Position numbers and translations under genes: made by a program. Under the pieces are notes generated by a model. The model made no database searches and had not been told where the DNA came from. It saw only the letters and a program-made list of their open reading frames with translations. This document shows positions 1-8,006 of a DNA stretch of 64,000 nt, piece by piece; position 1 is the first letter of the stretch; every line of letters starts with the position of its first letter. Origin of the DNA: Bacteroidota bacterium (GTDB lineage: Bacteria > Bacteroidota > Bacteroidia > Bacteroidales > F082); NCBI GenBank assembly GCA_016715945.1, contig JADJXJ010000001.1, forward strand, positions 1,798,001-1,862,000, given 5' to 3'.

Positions 1-270
1 GAGCCTCACCTGACGCGAGCTGACCACATAACCCACGAAGCTTGCTTCGACGGTTATGTCGCCGGCCGGCACATTGCTGAGAGTGAAAGCTCCGTCAAAA
101 TCCGTTGAAGCGCCAATCAGGGTACCTTTGACAATGACATTGGCGCCCGGCATTGTTTCGCCGGTCGACTTGTCTCTCACAGTACCCTTCACGCTTCCTG
201 TTTGCCCGAATACTGCCGCCGAGATAAACATACCCAGCAGCATTGGCAGGAATCGTTTGGAGTTAATCAT
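1..270 (-). CDS. TonB-dependent receptor, SusC/RagA type (5' part only)
   Basis: Only the first 90 codons lie in the window; the gene runs off the left edge. The product starts with a signal peptide ending near AAVFGQ. It continues into a carboxypeptidase-D-like regulatory domain (GTVRDKSTGETMPGANVIVKG, then DGAFTLSNVPAG and ASFVGY), the usual N-terminal plug extension of SusC-family outer-membrane receptors that import glycans or other large nutrients using TonB energy. It is divergent from a LacI-type regulator, and the gap holds two matching operator-like sites, so substrate-controlled expression is likely. The substrate cannot be told from this fragment. The ATG at 268-270 precedes a clean signal peptide. 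Confidence 0.85.
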   Translation of the reverse strand, partial: MINSKRFLPMLLGMFISAAVFGQTGSVKGTVRDKSTGETMPGANVIVKGTLIGASTDFDGAFTLSNVPAGDITVEASFVGYVVSSRQVRL

Positions 271-425
271 AAATTTACTTTTTGTGTTAGTGAATTGAAG
301 TTTAAAAAAAATGACCCTTTAATTGTTTTGCTTTTAACAACTGATGGGTTGTAGATGAGCAATACAAAAATAATGAATCTTTAATGCATTTTTGATTTCG
401 CCTTGATACGCATTTGTAAATTCAA

Positions 426-438
426 TGCAAACGATTGA
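426..438 (+). promoter_or_regulatory. Operator-like site 1, LacI type
   Basis: TGCAAACGATTGA matches the inverse of the site at 538-550 in 12 of 13 bases. The central CG flanked by A and T runs is the usual form of LacI/GalR-family operators. It lies about 55 bp upstream of the candidate -7 element of the receptor gene, on the far side from the coding region. This position would suit activation, or looping with site 2. Confidence 0.65.
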
Positions 439-537
439 GATTTTAAAGATTATGAATAAGCCGGCAGGAAAGAACGCAGAAATGTACTAACTTTATGGCC
501 TGAAATAAAAAGGGTTCAGAGTCTATCACCTTTTAAA

Positions 538-550
538 TCAAACGTTTGCA
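538..550 (-). promoter_or_regulatory. Operator-like site 2, LacI type
   Basis: TCAAACGTTTGCA contains the perfect 10-bp palindrome CAAACGTTTG (539-548) and ends two bases before the regulator's ATG. Binding here would block transcription or initiation of the regulator gene itself, so autorepression is the simplest reading. It is the reverse-oriented twin of the site at 426-438. Confidence 0.7.
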
Positions 551-552
551 CC

Positions 553-1566
553 ATGAAGCGCCAAATCACCATCAAAGATATTGCCCAAAAGCTCAGCCTT
601 TCCACCTCCACAGTATCCAGGGCGCTTAAGGATCATCCGGACATCAGTCCGAAAACGCGCACTGCCGTCAAAGAGCTGGCGGCCCTGCTGGGCTACAGGC
701 CAAACCGCATCGCCCTGAACCTGCGAAACAACTCCACGCGCACAATCGGCCTAATCATCCCTGAGATTGAACACTATTTTTTCTCGGCCATCATCAATGG
801 CATCGAGGAGGTGGCCTACAAAAACGACTACAGCGTGATGGTGTTTCAGTCGAACGAGTCGTACAAACGGGAAGTACTCAATACACAGGCCGTGCTGACC
901 AATAGGGTAGATGGTGTTCTGGTATCCTACAGCAAAGAAACCAGCGATTTCTCTCACTTCCAGAAGCTGGTGGACAACGAAATCCCGGTGGTGTTTTTCG
1001 ACCGCGTGACCGATCAGGTGGAAGCCGACCAGGTGCTTGCCGATGATTACCAGGGTGCTTTTCTGGCTGTGAACCACCTTATTGAAAAGGGTTGCAGGAA
1101 GGTTGCACATTTTGCCGCTCCGCAGAACCTCCAGATTGGCAAACAGCGTCTGGCCGGCTACCACGATGCCTTGCTAAAACACAATATTCCTTTCGATCAC
1201 AACCTGGTTTTGCTTGCCGACACCTACGAAACGGCGCGCAAAGCCGCCCATGATATCCTGCGCAAACCCAATGCTCCGGATGGTTTCTTTGCTGTGAACG
1301 ATATGTCGGCCATTGCCATCATCAAAGCCGCAAAAGATCTGGGCAAACGTGTGCCTGAGGATGTGAAGGTGGTAGGCTTCGAAAACAGCAAATCGGCCAT
1401 GTTCAGCGATCCGGAGCTCACCACAGTTGACCAGTTCGGTTTTGAGCTCGGACGCGAAGCCTGCCAGGTATTGCTGCGCAGGCTAAAAGACCAGGACAAA
1501 AATGAACCTTTCCGCCCTGTCAAAAAAGTCATCAAGACAAAACTTGTGGTGCGCAGTTCAACCTAA
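553..1566 (+). CDS. LacI/GalR family transcriptional regulator
   Basis: The 337-residue product has the normal length and order for the family. An N-terminal helix-turn-helix (about residues 5-30, TIKDIAQKLSLSTSTVSRAL) is followed by the hinge region (YRPNRIALNLR) and a periplasmic-binding-protein-like sugar-sensing domain (TIGLIIPEIEHYFFSAIINGIE; DGVLVSYSKET; VPEDVKVVGFENS). It is divergent from a SusC-type receptor gene and most likely controls that locus in response to a sugar. The start ATG follows a palindromic operator by two bases, which suggests autoregulation. Its stop codon overlaps the stop of the convergent gene at 1563. The effector is unknown. Confidence 0.92.
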   Translation: MKRQITIKDIAQKLSLSTSTVSRALKDHPDISPKTRTAVKELAALLGYRPNRIALNLRNNSTRTIGLIIPEIEHYFFSAIINGIEEVAYKNDYSVMVFQSNESYKREVLNTQAVLTNRVDGVLVSYSKETSDFSHFQKLVDNEIPVVFFDRVTDQVEADQVLADDYQGAFLAVNHLIEKGCRKVAHFAAPQNLQIGKQRLAGYHDALLKHNIPFDHNLVLLADTYETARKAAHDILRKPNAPDGFFAVNDMSAIAIIKAAKDLGKRVPEDVKVVGFENSKSAMFSDPELTTVDQFGFELGREACQVLLRRLKDQDKNEPFRPVKKVIKTKLVVRSST

Positions 1567-1913
1567 CCGGCTGCATCAAGCTCAAGCGCAGGGTCCCAAA
1601 ACAGCTCCCTGAAGCGCACCACCCTGTCGTCCACCACTTCCACACCTTCCTGCTCAAGCAGCTGCTGCATCAAACCGGGCCAGCCGAAATGATGTTTTCC
1701 GGTTAACATTCCATTGCGATTGACCACCCGGTGTGCAGGTATTCCCCGATTGCTCCGGTGGCTTTGATTCATGGCCCAGCCAACCATACGTGCAGCCGAT
1801 TTTGCACCAAGATAAGCCGCTATGGCCCCGTACGATGTCACCCTGCCGTAAGGTACAAGCGCCACCACCGCATACACGGCCTCGAAAAAAGAATCGTCAG
1901 CTTTTTGCGACAT
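1563..1913 (-). CDS. Alkyltransferase-like protein (ATL), MGMT DNA-binding fold
   Basis: This 116-residue protein is the DNA-binding domain of the O6-alkylguanine-DNA alkyltransferase family (VPYGRVTSYGAIAAYLG; ARMVGWAMNQS). In the active-site motif PCHR the acceptor cysteine is replaced: residues 59-62 read PAHR. It therefore cannot take up an alkyl group and belongs with the alkyltransferase-like proteins, which bind O6-alkylguanine and hand the lesion to nucleotide excision repair. Its start overlaps the end of trmB by 17 bp, so the two are probably co-transcribed. Its stop overlaps that of the convergent LacI-type gene. Family assignment is firm; the repair role is inferred from studied ATLs. 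Confidence 0.88.
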   Translation of the reverse strand: MSQKADDSFFEAVYAVVALVPYGRVTSYGAIAAYLGAKSAARMVGWAMNQSHRSNRGIPAHRVVNRNGMLTGKHHFGWPGLMQQLLEQEGVEVVDDRVVRFRELFWDPALELDAAG

Positions 1914-2583
1914 CGCCCAGCGAAAACATGATATACTTGATGCTCAAACCCTGCGAAAGCCACATCTGTTCGTAAAATGTGCGTATGCGTTTCACATCCA
2001 TATCTTCCGGAGTGGCATACAGGTCATCGGTGGCATAATGCAATTTGTGTCCGCCTTCCGAAATCACCTCAAGCGTGTATTCATACAATACTGGACTGTC
2101 GGTCTTGAGGTGTATCAACCCGCCCGGGGCAAGAAACTCAGCATATTGCCTGAGAAAACGCGGCGAAGTAAGGCGCTTCATCCTTCGGGAATTTCGTGGA
2201 TGGGGGTCGGGAAAGGTGATCCAGATTTCCGAAACCTCGGCCTCACTGAAAAAATGATTGATCATCTCGATGCGGGAGCGCACAAATGCCACATTCTTCA
2301 TTCCCCGTTCGAAAGAGGTTTTCAGCCCCCGCCACATCCGGGCTCCCTTGATGTCCATCCCGATGAAGTTTTTCTGTGGGTAATATTCGGCCAGACCCAC
2401 AGTGTATTCGCCTTTGCCGCAGCCCAGCTCAAGCACAATCGGGTTTTGATTTCTGAAAAAACTTTCGTGCCACCTGCCCTTAAGCGGGAATTGCATTTGC
2501 TGCAACTCCTCGAAACTATGCTGAAACAGATGCGGAAAAGTGGCGTTTTCGGCAAAACGCTGAAGCTTGTTTTTGGAACTCAC
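1897..2583 (-). CDS. trmB: tRNA (guanine-N7-)-methyltransferase
   Basis: TrmB transfers a methyl group from SAM to N7 of G46 in the variable loop of tRNA. The 228-residue product has the SAM-binding motif ELGCGKG (about residues 52-58), FIGMDIKGARMW, and the family signature WITFPDPHPRNSRRMKRL, which carries the catalytic and tRNA-binding residues. Length is typical. The 3' end overlaps the start of the ATL gene. It lies downstream of the HU/SPOR gene with a 21-bp gap. Confidence 0.93.
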   Translation of the reverse strand: MSSKNKLQRFAENATFPHLFQHSFEELQQMQFPLKGRWHESFFRNQNPIVLELGCGKGEYTVGLAEYYPQKNFIGMDIKGARMWRGLKTSFERGMKNVAFVRSRIEMINHFFSEAEVSEIWITFPDPHPRNSRRMKRLTSPRFLRQYAEFLAPGGLIHLKTDSPVLYEYTLEVISEGGHKLHYATDDLYATPEDMDVKRIRTFYEQMWLSQGLSIKYIMFSLGDVAKS

Positions 2584-2604
2584 AGTGCAACAGATTGAAT
2601 GAAA

Positions 2605-3906
2605 TCAGATAACCAGGAGCCATGCCTGATTGTCAACAGTTTGCTTGATCTGGCTCAGGCGGTTCAAAGCTGCCTGGCGGTTGTTGTGCCTTTCGTAGGT
2701 TACCCGCCAGAGTCCCCCTCCGGTGCGGCCGGTGATGGAAGCTTCAAAACCACGTGCACGCAATTCGCTCACAAGTTTCTCTGCATTTACCTTTTCGCGG
2801 AAAGCACCGGCAACGATGAAAAAACCGCGCAGTTCATTGTCCTCAATGCCTGCAACTTGTGTCGGAACGACCTGTGCTACCTCGGATTCAGGCTGTGCGA
2901 CAGCTTGTGAAATGATTTCCTGAACAGGCTCAGGAGCGGCAGCTTCTTTGATGCCGGTCACGGCATCCACCGGCAGTGTGTAGCCCATCTTAACCGTAAA
3001 ATCAGATCCGGTGTCTGCATTGTCATCGGGCTTATCCGCAGGATGGGAAACTTCGGGGCTCATCTCAGGACGGTATGGCTGCGCCGGAAGCAGGTTGTCG
3101 GAAGCTTTTCTGAGCTTGTCATGTTCCTCATCCGGTTTAGGCATCTCATTGGTAATCAAAAGCATATCTTTCGGAAGCCTGTCGATGTGCATGAGCAGGT
3201 ACTCGCCGGGACTGGCATAGAAAAGGGGCAGCATCGAAGCCTGGCCGACATATTGCTGATAGTATCCTGCCACGAGGTTTTTGTTCATATATGCGGCGCC
3301 TGCCAGCATGGCTGCTGTCGTTGCTCCGAGGATCAGGAGCTGCCGGCGCAAAGCCGAGGGGCGACGCGATGCCACCATTGGTTTCCTGGGTGCGTTTTTG
3401 ATTTTGGGGGAAGCAGGTGGGGGTGGCGCTTCGGGCGTCCGGCGTGCAGGCCGGGCAAAAACGGGTTCGTTCGCAAAGCTTTCGTCGCGGCGTACAGGTG
3501 GTGAAACAAAACCCGACAACCCAAACGCATCCGGAAGGTAATTCTGGTGCGTATCCGGCTCAAAAACAATCTGCTGGTCCTTGTCGTAGTAAATGGTACC
3601 TACATTGCGGAAATTGATCCGCTTTCCTTCGGCCAGGGCAGACAAACATTTTAGCACAAACCTGTCGAGCCTCGACTTGGCTTCGTGGTACGGCAGCTTT
3701 TCGTGAAGTGCAATGTGATTGAGCAGCAAGCCGTCGTTGGCTCTGAGCCAGGGGTTGAACACAATTTCGCGATGCGGGGGCGAAAAATAGTGCTTCACGG
3801 GGTGAATGGAGGCAGGATAATCGCGGCTGAGGAAACCACCCAGCCCGGGTATCACAACACATTCGTATTCGTAAAGCAAATCACCTATGTAAACTGCTAT
3901 CTTCAT
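2605..3906 (-). CDS. HU-CCDC81 and SPOR domain protein
   Basis: The N-terminal 130 or so residues (YIGDLLYEYECVVIPGLGGFL; GKRINFRNVGTIYY) match the bacterial HU-CCDC81 tandem domain. A Pro-rich linker follows, then one membrane segment (LLILGATTAAMLAGAAY, near residue 190). A low-complexity periplasmic stretch leads to a C-terminal SPOR domain of about 75 residues (FFIVAGAFREKVNAEKLVSELR). SPOR domains bind denuded peptidoglycan glycans at division septa. The layout gives a cytoplasmic HU-like head tied to a periplasmic wall-binding end, so a role in division or chromosome-envelope coupling is plausible but unproven. A TTG at 3915 extends the frame by three codons; the ATG at 3906 is preferred because it directly precedes the conserved IAVYIGDLL. 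Confidence 0.82.
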   Translation of the reverse strand: MKIAVYIGDLLYEYECVVIPGLGGFLSRDYPASIHPVKHYFSPPHREIVFNPWLRANDGLLLNHIALHEKLPYHEAKSRLDRFVLKCLSALAEGKRINFRNVGTIYYDKDQQIVFEPDTHQNYLPDAFGLSGFVSPPVRRDESFANEPVFARPARRTPEAPPPPASPKIKNAPRKPMVASRRPSALRRQLLILGATTAAMLAGAAYMNKNLVAGYYQQYVGQASMLPLFYASPGEYLLMHIDRLPKDMLLITNEMPKPDEEHDKLRKASDNLLPAQPYRPEMSPEVSHPADKPDDNADTGSDFTVKMGYTLPVDAVTGIKEAAAPEPVQEIISQAVAQPESEVAQVVPTQVAGIEDNELRGFFIVAGAFREKVNAEKLVSELRARGFEASITGRTGGGLWRVTYERHNNRQAALNRLSQIKQTVDNQAWLLVI

Positions 3907-3991
3907 CTCCTTCAATCAATATCGCTTCTGCATCACATGGCTGCTGCACCCAGTGAAAGGAACGCGAATTTATAGCTTTTACGGCCTTTTG

Positions 3992-4729
3992 TCAAAAAAT
4001 GTTCCGGAGTTTATCAACATCTTCGGGCGTATCCACGCCAGGCATGGCCTTTTCGACCAGGGCCACTGCAATGCGAAAGCCATTTTCCAGCCATCTGAGC
4101 TGCTCGAGCGACTCGGCGCGTTCCAATGGGGAGACAGGCAAATGTGTGATCTTCCTAAGCACATCGGCCGCATAGGCATACATACCAATATGACGGTAGA
4201 ATGTATGGATGTTCAGCCAATCTGCCGCTTCGGTGCCACGCAGATATGGAATTGGCTGACGACTGAAATACAGCGCATTACCATCCTGACCAACAACGAC
4301 TTTTACAACATTGGGATTAAACAGTTCCTCATTGTTTGCTACCGGACTCACCAGGGTAGCAATCTGCACGCCCGGTCGGGAAATGGTTTCGGCGAGCAAG
4401 GCAATATGATCAGGATTGACGTATGGCTCATCGCCCTGGATGTTGATTACCGCATCGAACGGCCTGACACATTGATCAAGGGCCTCGAGGCAGCGGTCGG
4501 TACCGCTGGTGTGGTGGGTGCCGGTCATCACAACCTGTCCGCCAAAGCTTTCTACCTCGTGCACAATCCGTTCATCATCGGTAGCCACCAGCACCATATC
4601 GAGTTTTGGGCAGCGTGAGGCTTGCTCAAACACCCTCCGGATCATGGTTTTGCCATTGATGTTGGTCAGGGGTTTTCCGGGAAAACGCGTCGAAGCCCAG
4701 CGTGCCGGGATGATGCCAATTATCTTCAT
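3992..4729 (-). CDS. kdsB: 3-deoxy-manno-octulosonate cytidylyltransferase (CMP-Kdo synthetase)
   Basis: KdsB activates Kdo with CTP to CMP-Kdo for the inner core of lipid A-linked lipopolysaccharide. The 245-residue product opens with the nucleotide-binding motif IIPARWASTRFPGKPL and continues with MIRRVFEQA, VATDDERI, the Mg-binding INIQGDEP and the late motif HIGMYAYAADVL. Length and motifs are standard. It sits 6 bp downstream of the deoxynucleoside kinase gene on the same strand, so both are probably one transcript. Its presence shows a Gram-negative outer membrane with Kdo. Confidence 0.95.
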   Translation of the reverse strand: MKIIGIIPARWASTRFPGKPLTNINGKTMIRRVFEQASRCPKLDMVLVATDDERIVHEVESFGGQVVMTGTHHTSGTDRCLEALDQCVRPFDAVINIQGDEPYVNPDHIALLAETISRPGVQIATLVSPVANNEELFNPNVVKVVVGQDGNALYFSRQPIPYLRGTEAADWLNIHTFYRHIGMYAYAADVLRKITHLPVSPLERAESLEQLRWLENGFRIAVALVEKAMPGVDTPEDVDKLRNIF

Positions 4730-4735
4730 GCTATG

Positions 4736-5353
4736 CTATACCTGAAACAAGCCGTGCAGCGAGGCATTGATTTTCTCGATTACGATGGCCAGGTCTTCCG
4801 GCTTTTCGAGATCAATGTGGTCCACATCCACAATGAGCAGCTTGCCAAGGGTGTAACCTCCAATCCAGGCTTCATACCTGTCGTTGAGGTGTTTAAGATA
4901 ATCCAGGCGGATAGATGCCTCATATTCGCGGCCGCGCTTCTGAATCTGACTGACCAGTGTACTCACCGAAGCCCGGAGATAAATCAGCAAATCAGGAGGC
5001 TGGATAAACTTGCTCATGAGCTCGAAGAGTGAGCTGTAGTTTTCGAAATCGCGTGTCGACATCAGGTTCATGGCGTGCAGGTTCGGCGCAAAGATGTGGG
5101 CATCTTCATAGATTGTACGGTCCTGCACCACCGTTTTCCCGCTGTTGCGTATTTCGATCACCTGCCGGAACCTGCTGTTGAGAAAATAAACCTGCAGATT
5201 GAACGACCAACGCTGCATGTCTTCATAAAAACTATGAAGATAGGGGTTGTTTTCGACGTCTTCATAATGTGGTGTCCAGCCGAAATGTTTGGCCAGAAGC
5301 CTGGTGAGCGTGGTCTTGCCCGAACCGATGTTGCCTGCGATAGCGATGTGCAT
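4736..5353 (-). CDS. Deoxynucleoside kinase (dCK/dGK family)
   Basis: The protein (about 205 residues) phosphorylates deoxynucleosides for nucleotide salvage. The P-loop GNIGSGKT lies at residues 7-14. The DRTIYED segment (the ERS/DRS-type motif near the nucleoside site) and the Arg-rich lid region (RGREYEASIRLDYL) follow. The preferred substrate cannot be read reliably. A TTG at 5371 would add six residues, but a -7 promoter element at 5369-5376 puts the predicted transcript start near 5362, inside that extension, so the ATG at 5353 is chosen. It is followed closely by kdsB. Confidence 0.88.
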   Translation of the reverse strand: MHIAIAGNIGSGKTTLTRLLAKHFGWTPHYEDVENNPYLHSFYEDMQRWSFNLQVYFLNSRFRQVIEIRNSGKTVVQDRTIYEDAHIFAPNLHAMNLMSTRDFENYSSLFELMSKFIQPPDLLIYLRASVSTLVSQIQKRGREYEASIRLDYLKHLNDRYEAWIGGYTLGKLLIVDVDHIDLEKPEDLAIVIEKINASLHGLFQV

Positions 5354-5368
5354 AAATGGCGTTTTGCG

Positions 5369-5376
5369 CAAAGTTA
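5369..5376 (-). promoter_or_regulatory. Candidate -7 element for deoxynucleoside kinase-kdsB
   Basis: TAACTTTG on the minus strand fits TAnnTTTG exactly and begins within the stop codon of the upstream GH3-family gene. The predicted start of transcription, about 7 bp further on, falls just before the ATG at 5353. No convincing -33 element was identified. Confidence 0.45.
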
Positions 5377-6909
5377 AAAGTTTGATGAGCCATTTTGCGA
5401 TACCAGCTGCATGATTTCATCAACAATCTGGCGGTTGTTCGACAGGCGTGGCACTTTGTGCTGTCCGCCGAGCTTGCCTTTCGTCTTGAGCCATCGATAG
5501 AATGTGCCGGGTTGCATCTGATGGATTACGGGCGGATGAAGTATCATGTTTTTATAGCGTTTGGCCTCATAATCCGAATTCAGGCTCTTGAGGGCGTTGT
5601 CGAAAGTCTCGGCAAAGAAGCTCATATCCTCGGGCGGACGGTCGAACTCGATGAGCCACTCATGCGCGGCCGATTGGCCATCCTCCGCAAAGCGTGGAGC
5701 TGCTGTATAGTCAGTAATCAGGGCATTGCATTTGCTGCAGGCAATGGAAAGTGCACGGTCGGCATTGTTAACCATAAGCTCCTCACCAAAGGCATTGATG
5801 AAACTTCGTGTCCGCCCGGTGATGCGGATGCGGTAGGGCTGCAAGCTGGTAAACTGCACCGTATCGCCAATCAGGTATCGCCAGAGCCCGGCATTGGTCG
5901 AAATCACCATGGCATAGTTGCGGCCGGTTTCTACCTGACTGATATCCAGTGTCCTGGGATGCTCCGAATCAAGTTCATCCATGGGCACAAACTCGTAATA
6001 TACCCCGTAGTCGAGCATCAGCAGCAGGTCGTTGGAGCTTTTGCTGTCCTGAATTCCGAAGAATCCCTCCGAGGCATTGTAAGTTTCCATATAGTGCATA
6101 CCCACCTTGGGGATGAGTTGTGAAAACTTGGCCCGATATGGCTCAAAACTTACTCCTCCATGAAAAAACACCTCCAGATTTGGCCATACCTCGGCGATGT
6201 TGTTTTTTCCTGTAATCTCAAGAATTTTTTGCAACAGCACCATGGTCCAGGAAGGAACGCCGGAAATGCTGCGCACATCGTGCTGGAGGGTCTCCCTGGC
6301 CATCAGATCAATTTTGGCCTCCCATTCCCCCATCAGGGCTACCGACATGCCCGGGGTTTTGAGCAACTGAACCCAAAACGGAAGGTTTTGTATCAGGATG
6401 GCCGACAGGTCGCCCACATAATACGAGTCGTTGTTCACTTCAATAAGGTTGTGGCTGCCGCCCATTACCAGCCCCCTGCCTTCGAAAATCTCGGTTTCAG
6501 GATAATTGTTCACATACAGTGCCAGCATATCTTTCCCACCCTTGATGTGACATTCCTCGAGCGACGACTGGCTCACGGGGATAAACTTGCTTTTGCTTGC
6601 CGTTGTGCCCGACGATTTTGCGAACCACCTGATTTCTTCGGGCCAGAGCAGATTTTTCTCTCCCTGCTTCATCCGCTCGATATAGGGCTGCAAGTGTTCG
6701 TAAGGGCTGATAGGCACGCGCTCAGCAAACTGCTCGCGGGTTTTGATGCTCCGGTAATCATATTTCCGACCCCACTCGGTATCGGCGGCCGTCTCAATCA
6801 GGCGTCTGAACCATTCTTCCTGAACCTCAACAGGATACCTGATAAAAAGCTCAATCTGGTGCATGCGCTTTTTCATCAACCAGGTGAGCAGATTATTGAT
6901 TATTGCCAT
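5374..6909 (-). CDS. GH3 family acyl-acid amido synthetase-like protein
   Basis: The 511-residue product resembles the plant GH3 (auxin-responsive) family of the ANL adenylating superfamily. These enzymes activate a carboxylic acid with ATP and join it to an amino acid or other amine. The ATP-binding signature SSGTTASKSKFIP is clear (about residue 94 on), followed by VMGGSHNL, the YNASEGFFGIQ motif and YRIRITGRTRSFINAFGEE. Bacteroidota commonly carry one copy, of unknown substrate. The gene lies 16 bp behind an LptF/G permease and tgt, suggesting one operon. Family call is firm; the acid and amine substrates are not known. Confidence 0.87.
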   Translation of the reverse strand: MAIINNLLTWLMKKRMHQIELFIRYPVEVQEEWFRRLIETAADTEWGRKYDYRSIKTREQFAERVPISPYEHLQPYIERMKQGEKNLLWPEEIRWFAKSSGTTASKSKFIPVSQSSLEECHIKGGKDMLALYVNNYPETEIFEGRGLVMGGSHNLIEVNNDSYYVGDLSAILIQNLPFWVQLLKTPGMSVALMGEWEAKIDLMARETLQHDVRSISGVPSWTMVLLQKILEITGKNNIAEVWPNLEVFFHGGVSFEPYRAKFSQLIPKVGMHYMETYNASEGFFGIQDSKSSNDLLLMLDYGVYYEFVPMDELDSEHPRTLDISQVETGRNYAMVISTNAGLWRYLIGDTVQFTSLQPYRIRITGRTRSFINAFGEELMVNNADRALSIACSKCNALITDYTAAPRFAEDGQSAAHEWLIEFDRPPEDMSFFAETFDNALKSLNSDYEAKRYKNMILHPPVIHQMQPGTFYRWLKTKGKLGGQHKVPRLSNNRQIVDEIMQLVSQNGSSNF

Positions 6910-6925
6910 AGCTTAAACCTTATTA

Positions 6926-8002
6926 TTATTTGGGTGCTTTGATATAAAGTACAATACCGAGCAACGCAAACACTATGTTCGGAATCCATGCGGCGAGCCA
7001 GGGCGCCAGGTTGCCATAGGTTGCGAATACCGTGGAAATCTGCATAAGCAGAATGTGGGCAAATGCGATGGCAATTCCTGCCCCAAGATGCATGCCGGTT
7101 CCACCACGAACTTTCCTGCTCGAGAGCGAGACCCCAATAAATGTGAGGATGAGAATGGCAAGTGGCGAAGCCATGCGCTTGTTCATCTCCACCTCGTAGT
7201 AAATAACCGATGGATTTCCTTTTAAACGCTCAGCCCGAATATGATCGCGCAGCTCCCAGAAATTCATTTCTTCAAAGTCTTCTTTTACCTGATACAAATC
7301 GGTGGGCAAAAGGTTGATGGCTGTATCCATCTTTTCCCCCCTTCTGAAATACTCATTCAGGCTGTCGATCCGGCGTTCGGCAAAGCCATAGAGGACCCAT
7401 CTTCCTGCCACCGAGTCGTACTCTGCCCTGTCGGCCATCAGCTTGTATGTCATCACCGGGCCATCGAACTGTTCCAACGAAAACCTGTAGCCAATCCCCA
7501 GTCCGGAATTAAAACTCTCCACATAAGCAAAAGTGCCCTTTTCAATCTGAAGGTGTATGTTCCTGTCGCGGTCGCGGTACAAATCCTCCATATATTTGTT
7601 TTTGAACTCCCTGCGCCCGACATTGGTGTGTGGAATAAGAATGTTGCCCAGATAAAGCGACATCAATCCGAGGAACACCGAAGCAAGAATATAGGGGCGC
7701 ATCATCCTCCAGAAGCTGATACCACTGCTCAGGATGGCAATGATCTCGGTGTTTCCGGCCATCTTGCTGGTGAAGAAAACGACCGAAATGAACGTAAAAA
7801 GGTAGATGAACAGGTTGATGAAAAAGGGAATGAAGTTGAGGTAATAATCGAAGATTATCTCGTTGATCGGGGCATTCTTTTTCAGGAAGTTGTCGATGTT
7901 TTCGCTGATGTCGAAGACGATCACAATCACAATTAGCAGGCTGATGGCATAGAAGAACGTGCCGATATACTTGTTGAAGATGTACCAGTCGATCTTCTTC
8001 AT
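6926..8002 (-). CDS. LptF/LptG (YjgP/YjgQ) family LPS transport permease
   Basis: The 358-residue protein has the family layout of two N-terminal membrane segments (FFYAISLLIVIVIVFDI; FINLFIYLFTFISVVFF), a third (ILASVFLGLMSLYLGNIL), a periplasmic domain of about 150 residues, and C-terminal membrane segments (LAILILTFIGVSLSS; AGIAIAFAHILLMQI; IVFALLGIVLYI). LptF and LptG form the inner-membrane channel of the LptB2FG exporter that moves lipopolysaccharide to the outer membrane. Whether this is F or G cannot be decided. The start lies 4 bp after the tgt stop, so they are translationally close. No lptB or lptC is nearby. Confidence 0.9.
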   Translation of the reverse strand: MKKIDWYIFNKYIGTFFYAISLLIVIVIVFDISENIDNFLKKNAPINEIIFDYYLNFIPFFINLFIYLFTFISVVFFTSKMAGNTEIIAILSSGISFWRMMRPYILASVFLGLMSLYLGNILIPHTNVGRREFKNKYMEDLYRDRDRNIHLQIEKGTFAYVESFNSGLGIGYRFSLEQFDGPVMTYKLMADRAEYDSVAGRWVLYGFAERRIDSLNEYFRRGEKMDTAINLLPTDLYQVKEDFEEMNFWELRDHIRAERLKGNPSVIYYEVEMNKRMASPLAILILTFIGVSLSSRKVRGGTGMHLGAGIAIAFAHILLMQISTVFATYGNLAPWLAAWIPNIVFALLGIVLYIKAPK

Positions 8003-8006
8003 AATA

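Larger units (their letters stand above)
271..552. other. Divergent regulatory region between TonB receptor and lacI-type gene
   Basis: No gene is seen in these 282 bases. On the minus strand TATTTTTG (365-372) fits the Bacteroidota -7 element TAnnTTTG and could drive the receptor; no clear -33 partner is visible. On the plus strand TAACTTTA (488-495) is a one-mismatch -7 for the regulator gene. Two operator-like sites (426-438 and 538-550) sit in the same gap. The remainder is AT-rich with no hairpin of note. Confidence 0.5.
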
